Source of the DNA: Isoetes taiwanensis
Lineage: Eukaryota > Streptophyta > Lycopodiopsida > Isoetales > Isoetaceae
DNA length: 64,000 nucleotides
Reading direction: 5' to 3'
Assembly (NCBI GenBank): GCA_021234155.1
Contig: JAJEKV010000056.1
Coordinates: 4,941,184 to 5,005,183 of the forward strand
This document shows positions 13,701 to 25,403 of this stretch, in pieces (position 1 is the stretch's first letter; every line of letters begins with the position of its first letter). The notes below the pieces were generated by a model. It was given only the letters and a program-made list of their open reading frames with translations, was not told where the DNA came from and did not search any database. The position numbers and the translations under genes are program-made.

Positions 13701-14385
13701 TCAATGTGGTGCTATATTATGTCATATTTTGGGTCTTTTTAGCATTTGATATATAAAATGCGTGAAGAGACTTATAAGTGCAAGCATGTGCGAAGTACAA
13801 TATTAAAGCGGTATGTTAAAGATAAAAATATACATGCGATGATATATAGAGAGGCGGAGAATATACGTACATCTCTAACATGAATTGACCTAGGCGTATG
13901 ACTCCACACATGCATGAATGCCATTTAAAATATTTCCAAGCGAAATGGTTACTATCATAACAAACATTAGAACATTGTAATATCTTTAAGAAGTCCAAAG
14001 AATGTTGAAGCGGATAACTCAACATCTGCGGTGGCGGCATGGCAAAACACATTGAAATTTGCTGGAAAAATTGTTAAGATAGGGCGGGGCAGTCCATTAT
14101 GGCATGATTTGAGGGGGCCATGTGCCAAACTTCATATATGAGAAAGCACATCGGTGCCTTTTGTGCACATCTAAGCTAGGGTGCTTGATGTGGTGGATAT
14201 GATGTCACATTATTATAGTGCATTATCAACTGCATTCGGATGCATTGTTGCATTAGTTTAACTAAGATAGTGAGTGCATTATCATGCATCATTGCCCATG
14301 TTTGAGACATATGATATATGCACAATGTCATATTCTACATGCCAACAAAAATGAAGCCGACTTCCATACTCTGAGATAGCACCTT
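10790..14385. other. Unassigned region between PHT1 copy 1 and a PPR trace
   Basis: Only short frames occur. The longest smooth one, about 80 codons on the plus strand at 11710-11952, has ordinary amino-acid composition but no motif I recognise. The block at 12920-13174 resembles other repeat debris in the window. No RNA gene was recognised. Confidence 0.35.
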
Positions 14386-14389
14386 GAGG

Positions 14390-14780
14390 GAGCTTGCATT
14401 GTGTGATTTTATAAGCGAGTTGCTGATTGTTTTGCTGGCTCTAATGTTGATATATTGGTCTATTTTGGCGGATAGCGGGGATCTTCCTTGTGAGAAGCAT
14501 TTCAAATATGTTTTTTATCGGTGTAATTTATCTACTTCGAACTGTCGATGTCGGTTATCAAGATAGCGGCAACATGTATGAAGACCCAGGGGAACAACAT
14601 GTGAAGACTTTAGATAGCAGGTTCTAAGATATGATCTTCCGCGTCCGAACATAAGTCTCTTTAGTGCAATGCAAGAACATGGTGTCAAGCCAAATCATCT
14701 CAGCAGCTTTGATGTGCTCCAAAATTGCATATTACGAGAAAGTTCTTGTGAAATTGTCTTATGGAATAGTTATGGCAGTA
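14390..14780 (+). pseudogene. Possible PPR gene trace
   Basis: The clearest part is 14650-14721, which reads ISLFSAMQEHGVKPNHL followed by a phrase resembling FDVLQNC. This is the usual layout of a long PPR motif (LFxxMxxxGVKPNxxT then VLxAC). Upstream sequence to 14390 gives only faint matches. It is a single-motif remnant on the same strand as the other PPR genes here. No complete frame exists and the call rests mostly on one motif. Confidence 0.35.
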
Positions 14781-14984
14781 GAATAGCAACATAAATGTCT
14801 TTTTTGAAGGTGCAAAGCGAGGACGCCTTTGCGGCTATGTACATGTCACATTATATGTTTGAGACTTCTGCTTACTACATGTACTTATTTTACAAGATAC
14901 ATTCATGGTTCTACCTTAGCTTGATTAAATGTTGTTGGAAATTATTGCTTATGTATGTTGAGCGGGAACATAATAGTTAGTGTC

Positions 14985-15770
14985 CCTAAAGTCATTGATT
15001 TAATGCCTTCACAAAAAGCCTTTTGCTTTCAAAAATCAAGAACATATTCCACTGTTTTGCCACTATGGAAATTTTGAAAAGTCCCATTCGGCAATCTGCT
15101 TGTATTGAAATGGTATAGTTGTATTTGCACCACGTCAATGCTTTGAGAACCTGGAAGCAACCAGTCGCCATGCGTTATGGTCATCACCCTTCGATGCGGG
15201 GCGTGAACCTAAGACAAAGAAATGTAAATTCAAATTGTGCATGTTCTAAAGCGTGTATATAATAGATGAGTTGGGGAAGAGAAACGTTAGCGGCCAGATG
15301 GCGCGTCGTTCTTCTTGTAATATCTAAATGAATCCCAAGGAAAAAAACTTAAGAAGAACATCAACCATAAAAGAAAACATAAAGAAGCGAAAAAGGAAAG
15401 AGCATATACTTACCAAAAACTAGAAGGAAGGAAGGAAAATTATCATGTCATAGATTCCCCCTTTTGCAAAATAGAGTAAAAGTAGGCTGGGGAATTTGAA
15501 AATAGGAACCCATAGAAATTCATACTTTTATGTGACGATTCATACAGTACTATATCTCAACTTATTAGGTGCTCAGGTCATTTTGCTTCTACATATTCAT
15601 GGGTTAATAAAAACTTTATACATATCACACAAGGGGATATGTCTTAGCCTAAGGACATATGTATGTATACGGAAATGAGGGTGTTGAACCATAGAAATCC
15701 ACAACACGTGCACATGTTTAGGACTGTAAGATGGGCATATTGTTATTATAATAAGCAGGGGCATCTCAAA
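14985..15770. other. Unassigned AT-rich stretch
   Basis: No coding, RNA or repeat structure was recognised, apart from an A-rich, low-complexity patch near 15335-15440. Confidence 0.35.
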
Positions 15771-15774
15771 TATC

Positions 15775-16402
15775 TACAATAGAGTGGACTTTTATGTGCT
15801 GTATGTTTTGCCATGGAATTGGTTATCAAAATATCTAATTATTCTTGTTGCTAAAAGTCTTGTTGGTCTCTTGCTCATCATAAACAAATTAAGCTTTGGA
15901 CCTCTTTTTGATGCGTTGGATCCATGGAATTCTCTGATCGCGAGAGCATGTGATGAGACCTTTGGGCCCCTCGTTTGATTATGGTCATTTATGATTGGGG
16001 GCACTGCCATTTTAAAAAATGATTTCTACGAGTGTGCCTAAGATCTTGAGACTCCTTAAAAAATCTGAGGACTTGAACCTCTAGCAAATGATTACAATAG
16101 AGTGGACTTTTTATGTGTTTGTATGTTTTGCCATGAAATTGATTATCAAAATATCTAATTATTCTTGTTGCTAAAAATCTTGTTAGATCTCTTGATCATC
16201 ATAAACAAGTGCTTTGGACTACTTTGAGTCGTTGGATCCATGGATTCCTGATGCGAGCATGTGTTGAGACGCTGGGCCTCTCATTTGATTATGGTCTCAT
16301 TTATGATTGGGGCACCTATAATTTTGAAAAAATGATTCTGAGTGTGCATAAGATTTTGAAATATAAAATCTGAGGGACTTGAACCTCTAGCACAATATTT
16401 AA
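15775..16402. repeat. Tandem duplication, period about 319 bp (body of a SINE-like unit)
   Basis: The unit beginning acaatagagtggactttt at 15775 is repeated from 16094. Both copies contain gttttgccatg, atctaattattcttgttgct, ggatccatgga, gcatgtg-tgagac, gattatggtc, and the end phrase tctgagg-acttgaacctctagca. Copies differ by small indels. Where one has tctgagtgtg the other has tctacgagtgtg, an example of the CTG versus CG difference seen across the window. Confidence 0.85.
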
Positions 16403-16450
16403 TGTCCTAATAAGAATGCTTTGACCAATAATACAGCCAGCTATCTAACC
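15775..16450 (-). mobile_element. SINE-like element with a tRNA-like head, minus strand
   Basis: Read on the minus strand from 16450, the sequence starts GGTTAGATAGCTGGCTG, continues to TTGGTCAAAGCATTC, and about 35 bases later has AGGTTCAAGTCC (complement of 16375-16385 plus one base). This resembles a tRNA gene: a box-A-like TAGCtgg...TTGGTcaaAGC and a box B that fits GGTTCRANNCC exactly. The doubled 319-bp body follows. Such a tRNA-derived head followed by an unrelated body is the usual SINE plan, transcribed by RNA polymerase III and moved by a LINE. The 15775-side end has no clear A-tail. Only the outer unit has a full head; the inner copy starts at the B-box region. Confidence 0.5.
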
Positions 16451-18840
16451 TTGTAATCTTTATTGCTTAAAAATTTGATTTTAATTGTTTTAATAACAAC
16501 CTATTGTTTTAGGGTAATGGTCTATAATTTCGGTATGGACATTGATACATTCAAATAAAATCCCCACGGAAATCCACGTTAGTGTGCTACATAATCTTTT
16601 TTCTTTCATAGAACAAAATTGTCATAAAGACCTTTCTAATTTGGAAATGAAGTAGGAGGTGGGACAACATTTCATTCAAAGTAATAGTCACCCTAAAGGG
16701 CACTATTTTCACTAAAGGGAGATCTCACTCCATTTGAGCTCTGTAAATAGGAAAAATTTAGACAATATGAGAGAAGCAAGGCAACCACGAAAATGTGTAG
16801 TATATCGAGGAGGCATATATAGCTATAATTTGGGATCATATTGAGGGAGGCATTGACCTTTGATCGTTAAATGTAGCCATCTTTTGGCCGGTATCATACA
16901 TCATGACATAATCATTCCATCATAATTATCTTGCACCAATTTATAACCATTTGAGATTAGAGAGGTGAGACAAAGTTCAAGAGATAGATAGATAGTATTT
17001 TAACGTCACATAGCAGTATTCAAAATATCATGTAATGTCTTAACATTCAAGTGATCAAGAAACATACTTTGCCTAGATGTCATCCTTCAAAATTGGGCCT
17101 CTAAAATGCACATGAATTTAGCTATCTTATAGAAAACACCACTTAATCCTAGCCATTAGGAGCTAAACCACAACCATAGATCTAAATTCTATCTACCATA
17201 AGTTTACTAGATTTTCCCATCTCAACATCAAATCTAGGTCATCAAACTCCTCTGCAACTACCATGCTCCCTCACAGATTTATGACATCATCAAAATATCA
17301 ACCATTAAAATATTCAACTAAGGACTTTAATACTAAAGTCCATAGGTTCTACTTTCGAAATAATATTTGCACCTTTCTTATATTTTCTCCACATTACTCC
17401 ATAGTTCTCCATTTATCCGCCCATTTCCTGATTTAAGCATATTATACAAAATTGTCGAATAAAATACACCACATTATTCCTCCCCAAGAGTATTCATCGT
17501 CAGATAGATTCCTCAAAAATCTTCTATTTGATCTTCATGTTTTGCGACAGTCCTCAAAGTAGGTGATAAAGATGGCAATAGAACTTAATAAGGCCCAATT
17601 CAAATGTCTTCCAATTCTTCAAAGGCATCTCAAGAAATCTTCTAAGGGACAAAAACCACAAAACTTTTAACATCATTTGTCTTCACCAACTATAGGGGTG
17701 TAGAGTCCCATCTAGATCATTGACACCCTCGTTCTTCTACCTTGGTATGATGCTCATCCCTCTCCATAACTTCTCTCGACAACTTATATTATTGGTCATG
17801 GGGTCTTGCCTTTTTCTAGATCAGTTATATTAATCATGTATCCAAAACTCAAAATAGAAAATAAAAGACTTGTACAACTTTCTTGGATACTTGAAATCTT
17901 ATTACTTGAATAATAGATTCAGTCAAATTGCAAAAGAATAAGCACTAACCAAATAATTTTGGTCTTCATTGTTGGACTAAAATAGCATTGCATGGATAAA
18001 TGCATGAATGAATATCTATTGTGTAAGACTTATCTTCAAATAAACATCTTGAAAAATAATAATAATATCTAAGAGATGTATAATTATTTTACAATGATGC
18101 TATTGGATTATTAAGTGATGATACGGGCACACATCACGAACGTCCATTCGGTTTTGCATCGTCCACTCTTTCTTTGTTGATTTATTTCTCAGTTATCAGG
18201 TTTGATGCAGAGGCGGAGGGAACATCGAGGCAAAACTGCTTTTAAGGAAAGTGCGTATGATGTAAGAAAGCTTTGCTTTGGAAACAAATCAAAGGCGGAT
18301 TTTTCGGTGCCAAATAAAATTTGAAGGAGCAATGTCGATTAGTGAACTTCTTGAGAGTCTTTCATGATCGCTGGCTACAAAATAAAATGTTTCGTTCATG
18401 CATTTTGCCACTTTTCGCGATGGTGAGCACGAAAATGGGCGGAATGTCTCTCTTCTTTGAAGTTTGTGTTGTTTTATTTTGATTCCGGTTCTAGATTATG
18501 CGAATTGTACAATGGGTCCTTCTTTTCTATGCTTCATATGAGTGTTTGCTTTTGATGTAGGCTCTTTCTTCTTCATTGGAATCGTTCGGAAATGATAGCG
18601 GCTCAGATCGAAGTCTTTCGGCGGAGTTAAGGGCATGCGCGGTGTAGAAGAGGTCCATTGCAGGAAGTAGGAATACCCATAATACTTACGAGAGCGAGGT
18701 TGTGATCTTAGTTACTATGATGGTGGTTGACCAAACGGCTGGCGTAATGGCGGGTTTTGCGTTTCTTATATTCTTTCTGGATTAGAGCACTACTCATAAT
18801 TCAAATTATGGACAATTGATAATTCGGAAAGAGAATCAGT
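16451..18840. other. AT-rich intergenic sequence without recognised genes
   Basis: This block is AT-rich and mostly lacks the CG-rich small strings common elsewhere. No frame of useful length and no domain motif was found. A short GATA run is at about 16983-16996. Confidence 0.4.
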
Positions 18841-18844
18841 TAAA

Positions 18845-19890
18845 GGTTGCTAATGGACCTGGAGTAAGATTATGCGATGAAACTAAAGGAGGCTAGCGAT
18901 TCTTAGAGCGATGATAGATCGGTGATGCGACCTTTTACTTATATTGCACTAGGCTCTGTTTAGATTATAAGATGATGAATTAGAGATTTCTAATTTTTCT
19001 AGATGATCACTTTGTGAAGATGTACTATAAATGTGGGAGTGTACATGCTCACGGTGGTTTTGATGAATGTCATGCCCAGTACAACCCGGCAACATAATGG
19101 TAGCGACATCGCCAAGAATGGTTTTCGAAGGGATGCTATTAGAATTATGCAACTTGAGATGGGGCCGAACAATATATTAATTAACGGACTTACTGCGATC
19201 ACCCTTCTAAATGTTTGTTCTAAAGCTTGCAGCAGTAGAAGGAAAGTTTGTCCATGCGGTATATATGGTGCCTTCAAGTTGGATGTTGTTGTATCTTGTT
19301 GCCATTAACATGTGTAGAATGTCTGCGATAATCTTGGCTATGCATATGCAATTTTGAAAAATTGCCATAGAAAGATGTAGCCAGCGTGGAATGTCATGTA
19401 GTTTGCGATATTGGTTAAATATGGGCATGAAATCAAAGCAAATGATATTCAACATGGGATAAGGCCAAATAGAGTTTCATTTATTTTCTAGTACATGTAT
19501 CTGCTAGTGCCCATATGAATGGTAAGCTATTTCATGCTTATATTATGCGATGAATTAGAAACGGATGTGTGCCGTAGAGTGCGGCTCTATCAACATGTAC
19601 GAAGTTATGTCATTTTGGAATCTTGGAAAGGATGTTTCTAAAATTTGGTATAAACATGACCATATGGAATACTATGCTTTCAATATACATTGAGCGAGGA
19701 CCCGGGGAAGGAAGCTCAATAAGGAAGCCAAGTAATATCTTTTTCAAAATGAGGCAAAATGGCCTGAATCGGATATTGCCAACATTGATTACTATTGATG
19801 CATGCAGCTTGAATAAAAAGCAAAGTGGTACATCACCGAGGCAATGAATGATGCTCTTCTTTACGTTTATAGTAAACATTAAAGTCTAGA
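18845..19890 (+). pseudogene. PPR gene segment, copy 1, frame-broken
   Basis: PLS-class PPR proteins bind RNA in mitochondria or plastids and act in editing and processing. This segment reads as the N-terminal region and first repeats of such a gene across shifting frames. It shows DDHFVKMYYKCGSVHA near 19000, AKNGFRRDAIRI near 19113-19148, LNVCSKAC near 19210, KVCPCGIYGAFKLDVVVS near 19240-19296, GYAYAIFEK near 19338, GKLFHAYIM near 19520, and FFKMRQNGLN near 19741-19770 with TLITIDACS soon after. These match the PPR plan of MYxKCG, then xxAxxIF, then xxxMxxxGxxPN, then VLxACS. The sequence before 18965 also occurs at 19915, so part of the gene is duplicated. Stops and shifts throughout mean no protein is encoded as given. 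Confidence 0.7.
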
Positions 19891-19914
19891 ATATGCTTCT
19901 GAAGGACAGGATCA

Positions 19915-20740
19915 AGGTTGCTAATGGACCTAAGTAGATTATGCATTGATGAGAAACTAAAAGAAGGTTGGTAATTTCTTAGAACAACAAGATCGAGCGA
20001 TAGAACCTTCCACTTATCTTGCATTAGGCTCTACGCTAGATTAGGGGATAGGTTCAATACTATATAAGTTTTATACTCAATACATATTATTAGAATGATG
20101 CGGCACAAATTTGAGTATAATGCTTCAAAATATGGCAAAAATTCGGTGTCGAGCTTTTGCATAACCAAAGGCCATGTTTAAACTGGCATAAAAATCTTTT
20201 AGCAAAGAGCAAAATTTGAATTTAAACTACTTGGCGGAAAAAATAAAAATTGAATTTTAGTAAGTGGAAGATAGCAGGTTTAAACTACGGGAAAATAAAA
20301 ATAATAATAATAATAATGCCGTGGCGAAATATTTGTTCGTGTGAAACTATTTTTCGCGTGTAGCTTGACTATTTAAACACGGAAAAAAAAATTGATTTTT
20401 TTTTTAATCTCATATTTTATTCACAGCGAAAACAATTTCAGTAAAGCTAGCTTTGAAGGTTTTGTATGCGAAAATCTAAAATTTGCATAAGCAAAACTAA
20501 AGAGTTTAAACATCACAATTTTTCAACCGTGAGGAAGATCACGAGGAAGTAATAATATAAAATTAAGTATTTTTGAACTGCTCATCAAAATTTTTTGTGC
20601 GCGTCTGGAACCTATCCTTTCTAGATGATCACTTTGTGAAGATGTACCATAAATGTGGGGAGTGTGTTACATGCTCGAGAGGTTTTGATAGAGCGTCGTG
20701 CCCAAAGTACAATTTCATGGAATGTAAAGTAGCGACATAT
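19915..20740 (+). pseudogene. PPR gene segment, copy 2, split by an insertion and ended by a LINE
   Basis: The phrase aaggttgctaatggacct and the following 120 bases (19915-20035) repeat 18845-18965. The next homologous part, with DDHFVKMYHKCGECVTCSRG near 20618-20680 and then FDRASCPKYN, repeats 18998-19090. In copy 1 these two parts are about 33 bases apart; here they are 585 bases apart. An insertion of about 0.55 kb therefore lies between them. Homology stops near 20740, where the 3' end of a reverse-strand LINE begins. Confidence 0.6.
20040..20610. other. AT-rich insertion inside PPR copy 2
   Basis: This segment is absent from the equivalent place in PPR copy 1. It is very AT-rich and holds an (AAT)6 microsatellite at about 20298-20317 and poly-A/T tracts near 20385-20407. 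No coding frame is present. No terminal inverted repeats or clear target duplication were seen, so its class is unknown. Confidence 0.5.
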
Positions 20741-20749
20741 GTCAAGTTC

Positions 20750-22240
20750 AAATCAAAAATCTTTTACGTATTTTCTCAATTTTTCTTCCATCTACCCAAA
20801 GGCCAAACCTCGACCTCAAATCTCCACTGACCATACAATACAATCGATTGCACCAAAGCAATATACAATGCTTCTTCGTGTCGAAATTCCATATATCACG
20901 CCTTCCTACACAACATTTGCATGGCATATAGGGCTTTAAGCCTACCATCTACTTTTGTAGCTGCAAGTTCCTAGTTTGCAGCATTGTCTACAAGTAAAGC
21001 CAAGATATTTATAGCTCTTCCACCGGTTTAAGCAAGTGTTTCCTCTTTATACAACACTTTTTACATGGTCTACTTTTATTACCCCCAAACACTTATATTT
21101 TGGTCTTAGCCATATTACCCTCAATGGCACATCACAAAAGCGACCAAAACATCTTGATGTCTCTGTAAACCCGCTACATTCACGGACAACGGTACAACAT
21201 CATTAGCATGTATGATACAAAGAATATCCATTAAGAATCGTTCCATAAGCCACCGATGCACTTAATCCACTCATCGATTTACATGAAAGACCAAAAGCAT
21301 AGGTGATAGCGGCGGCTCACCTTAACCCAGCATTAACGTCAACATACTCCTTACTAGTGTATGGAAGCGAGAGCCCGAATCAAGACCTTATAATTAAGTC
21401 TATATTTGCTTGTCTACCATGCAAGTGATACCTCAAGAGCTATCATTTTGTCCCACAAATATTCTCTTCCTACATTATGAAAGGCTTTGAAAAGCGTGCA
21501 AATAATGCATATCCGGCTTCCTCTTTCCAACCGGTGTCCATCATAGCTCTCATAAGCCCATTTTTCTCCTAGCGTTAGTAAGCGGTAGCATGCACTAATT
21601 TTAGTGTTGTTCAGTATGGTGGCAAGAGCTTGGCGTAGAAGCTACATATCATAATCATATGGTAATTATTTGGATCCAGATTCATCCTTGTCTTGTGGAG
21701 AAATGGCCACATTAATTTGATATGTATCGCGAGGAAAACCTTCTTGCAAAGGCAGCGGTGAACAATTCAATAAAATACGCCCACTTTATCTCTGTTCATT
21801 TGAAGATTTCAGCCATAAGCCCCTCTGCATCAACGGCCTTACCATTGGACAACTTTTGAAGCCCACGGATATGTCCTCACGAGAGAAACACAACTCCTCC
21901 CCATATATATAAGCCCATCGATGTGTCTATCCCATCTCATTGGTACAATTTTTTTTAACATGCCTTCAAGTACTAACTTATAAATAGATGTGCTTGGTTT
22001 GAGATGGTTCAATCTATTCCAGAATTTTTTGGGGTAAGCAATTAACTCCCTACCATTTGCTCCATGTCTCCTATGCAAATATGCTCTTTTCTTGCCTTGA
22101 ACATCTTAATATACTCTTTTCTTTCTCGAGCCTTTGCACTCCTCTTTGCCAATTTAAACTTGTCTTTGCAGCTTGCACTCATCAAACCAACCATTGCATG
22201 GTATACGATCGTTGCCTATTTGTGATGAAACATGTATTGG
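20750..22240 (-). mobile_element. LINE-type non-LTR retrotransposon remnant (reverse transcriptase)
   Basis: On the minus strand, the reverse transcriptase blocks appear in order, in shifting frames. There is a basic region near 22200-22070 and PKKFWNRLNHLKPSTS near 22020-21970. DPNNYHMIMICS is near 21680-21645. NAGLR stands in place of the usual VRQGCPLSP near 21330. HANDVV stands in place of the catalytic YADDVV near 21213-21196. ETSRCFGRF is near 21150. C-terminal sequence WNFDTKKHCILLWCNRLYC is near 20900-20850, followed by a match to LYGVEIWG. The endonuclease domain is not readable. Changes at the YADD box and many frame breaks make it inactive. Its 3' end abuts PPR copy 2. Confidence 0.7.
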
Positions 22241-22249
22241 CTTACTCTA

Positions 22250-23260
22250 AAACCATGCGGTAAAGGGCATGACTAATGTCTTAGGTACTAAGCTGTGAAA
22301 TGGTGAAAGCCACTAGCTGGCCATGAAATGAATTGCAAATGGGAAAGAAGGCTCCATCTTTCCCTTATCCATTGATGGCTTGTTTCTATATTTTTCTACG
22401 CTTTTCGCCATATCTGAGAGATCTTACTGCACATGTGAGATTGTTTATTTATGTTTATGATGGCATATTCAAAGATCACGAGGAGTTTACTTGTCTTGCA
22501 TAATTATTCGCTAGGTGTTTTCCTTTACTCTTTCATCATGTGGAAAGCGAGGATCATTTTGGGTAATGCGTTGCATGGGTTGAACCTCGGACTGTTATGT
22601 TTGCTTGCGGGTTAGTTGGAGATCTTAGCACTTTCAAAGCCATTCAATAGAGCTTGGAATTCCACGGCATTGTAGCTTTAAGTTTCATTTTAGACTCTTG
22701 CTTAATGATTCTACATCAGCAGCCGCCTTGGAAGCCTTGAGAGGTCGGGGATAATTTCTATGTTTTGTACTTGGCGTATACATTATTGTGGCGTGCTTAT
22801 ACTAACGCAATGGATAACATGCTAATTTGGGAAGCTGATTCTATTTTGGAGTCAATGATGTGGTAAATTCATGGCTTTAAGGTCAATGATGTATTGGAAT
22901 TCATGGCGATGTTTGTCATCCCCTAAGAAATAGAGCCACTTTTAGTTTGTAAGGCATGTTCAACTCGTTTTGCATTTGTGTTGTCATATCTTCACATTCA
23001 CTACTACTTTCATTGCATTTGCATGGGTTTTCACCTTGTTTTGTTACGCACCATCTCATGTTGAGGACCAATCTCAATAGAATCTGTTTCTGCATAGATT
23101 GCTAAAGTCTTGTAAAATTTTGTGATCTTCTTAAAGAGATGTCTGGGCTAAGACATGTTAAGCTTAATCATAATAAAACATCCAGATTTACAGTTTTGTG
23201 AAATAAGAAATTTGGACAGTTTTTTATTGATTGGGCTCCAAAGCGAAACCCACAAAATAT
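22250..23260. other. Unassigned stretch upstream of the LINE
   Basis: The LINE endonuclease would be expected here on the minus strand, but I cannot read it. No other gene was recognised. Confidence 0.3.
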
Positions 23261-23265
23261 CTGAT

Positions 23266-23742
23266 AACATTCCCATCTTTGTCAAACATAGAACTCTATA
23301 TTTTTTCTGATAAGCTGTGTGAAAAGTTCTAGGACCTTTTGCTCCAACCTCATAGCAAGAGAATTTAAACAGAGCAACTCATGTTAGTATCCATATTGGT
23401 CTACATAAAGTTAACATTGATTTATTGAAACAAACCCTTGGTAGAGGTACTATTTGTTCCTTTGCTTAAAGAATTGAGATCTAAAGATCTCAGTACATTT
23501 TGAAATACATTCCCATGCTGTCAAACATAGAACTCTTTATTTTTCTGCTAAACTCTGTGAAAAGTTCTAGGACCTTTTGCTCAACCTTTTTAGCAAGAGA
23601 TTTAAACAGAGCAGCTCATGTTAGCATCCATATTGGTCTACATAAGTTAACATTGATTTATTGAAAGAACCCTTGGTAGAGGTACTATTTGTTCCACTGC
23701 TTAAAGAAATTGAGATCTAAAGCATCTCAGTACATTTGAAAT
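23266..23742. repeat. Tandem duplication, period about 240 bp
   Basis: Units at 23266-23505 and 23507-23742 are closely similar. They share cattccca, gtcaaacatagaactct, gtgaaaagttctaggacc, agcaagag, and ccatattggtctacata, then ttgatttattgaaa, cccttggtagaggtact, and tgagatctaaag. Differences are mostly single-base indels. There is no coding frame. It lies about 0.4 kb past the 3' end of the COA1-like gene. Confidence 0.9.
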
Positions 23743-24104
23743 GTTTATGGTGAAATTACTACATATCCTTTTCCTCTGTGTTCTTGTAGTTTATTTCAGT
23801 AATAGTTTGAATAAAGGTTAACATTATTGTCAAAATCTGGTAGGCTACAACTCAATGGCTGGGAGCGTGAACCTCTAGGTGCACCTAGTTAAGGATTAGA
23901 AAGACTATGCTGATAAGAGGAGGTCTAGCCAGCTAAGGATTAATATGATACATATATATATTATGTACTAGTTCAATTCTGCATATCGGTTGCCATCTTT
24001 ACCAGGAATAGATGCTCTTCTGAGAATGAAATTTCATTATGGTGACCAGGAAAGTTGACAACTGACACATCATAGCTTCTGTCCCACAAAAGAATTGAAC
24101 ATAA

Positions 24105-25178
24105 ACTTACACTGATTTAGTTGGCAGCCCTGCTGGAAGAATTTGAACTTTGTCCCTGAGCTTAGGAGCACTCGAAGTTTCCATAAAGGTTTACGATGCG
24201 GTCACCATTTCCTTCGTTTAACAGGGCTTCACAAAATAAGCACTTCCCACTTCCAGATTCAAGAAAATTGTATACAATAGAACTCCCTAGCTCCTGTAGC
24301 ATATGCATAATAAAACCATAGATCTTAAACTCCAGCCAATTTATAAGAAAATGTTGTTGAGGAATTAGCAAATAATGCGTTTTGCATTATCTGCCTTCAG
24401 AACGAACAGCTTTCAAGTAAAGAGATGCGGTGCCTGCTGCACCATAAATAGGAAAAGTACAAGATATTGAACGCCCTTCATGTGCTGTACCAAAGTGAAA
24501 CTTCATGCCACAACCCTCGCCTAATATGTTCACAGACATTTTTTGATTCTTGTATCCTTGCTTATCATATCCATTGCCTTTCTAAACAAGTTTAAATTCC
24601 AAAACTCGTGTAAGGAGTAAACTTAAGATTATCTTAACTGATTACATCCTTATACCATTCATTGGAAGAAGCAATCAGATTATCTATGGGTGCCTGTAAC
24701 TTCTGCCAGCCCTACACTGGACCATCATTATTAAACAAAAGGATTTTGTACTAGCAGCCCTTTCAATAATAAGTTGCATTAATTTTTCTTTCTCACAAAT
24801 GAACTGTGACAATGAGCAAAACTCAACTCTACTTGAACGAAGATTTCCACAATCCTTCCACAAGAATCAACCTTATTTACCTGCTACATGATTCATAAAT
24901 AACAATATCATCGAGCGTGCTCGACACTGTAACAACCGTAGCTCAAATAATAAAAAAAGCACCGCTATACCATCAAACTTTTCGAAGCGGTCAATTTCAG
25001 AAACTTTTCCATCTCTAGAGTCAAAATAAATGCGGTCAGACAAAGAAAGAACAAAGAAAGAAATTCATAAACGATATGAGGCAATGCTTGGCACCTGGAG
25101 GTAGACAAAGGCCGCTTGTAAAGCTTCCTGGGAGTGGGTAGAGCTCTGCCGGATCCGCCATAGGGCACTACTACTCAT
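24105..25178 (-). CDS. COA1-like (DUF1783) small mitochondrial protein, putative three-exon gene
   Basis: COA1-family proteins are small inner-membrane proteins that help assemble cytochrome c oxidase. Proposed exon 1 (25178-25095) encodes 28 residues, MSSSALWRIRQSSTHSQ then EALQAAFVYLQ, which could be a mitochondrial presequence, and ends at a CAG|GT donor. Exon 2 (about 24580-24384) reads AMDMISKDTRIK, then with one A missing from a homopolymer MSVNILGEGCGMKFHFG, and TFPIYGAAGTASLYLKAVR. This fits the family pattern of a short acidic helix, LGEP-like turn, then GxxGxxxLYLKA. Exon 3 (about 24260-24105) gives GKWEVLIL, EALLN after a frame shift, GNGDRIVNLYGN, and LRDKVQILPAGLPTKSV before a stop; GKWE matches the family's last strand. 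Exon edges of 2 and 3 are inferred. The family call rests on remembered family patterns, not a search. TIM21-like proteins are the nearest alternative. Confidence 0.5.
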
Positions 25179-25403
25179 TTCCGGTCTTCGCAAAAAGCGA
25201 GAATATATAAAACAGAGGAAAATCTTCTTGAAGGTGTGGTTTTAACGTCCTTGGTCTCAGCATTTAGGTGTAGGTTTTAATCTCACCCGTCTATTGGGAT
25301 ATTTTCATTTTCAATTAGCGAGGCCGTTGATGGGAGGAATATTCCTCCCTTTATGTCGAATCAAAGGGCCCTCTGTTTTTGAAGGCCATGACCGCTACAA
25401 ATT

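Noticed and set aside
16375-16450. A functional tRNA gene on the minus strand
   Set aside because: The head has a good box B but a disrupted D-arm region and no clean acceptor pairing; it continues into the repeated body, so a SINE head is more likely.
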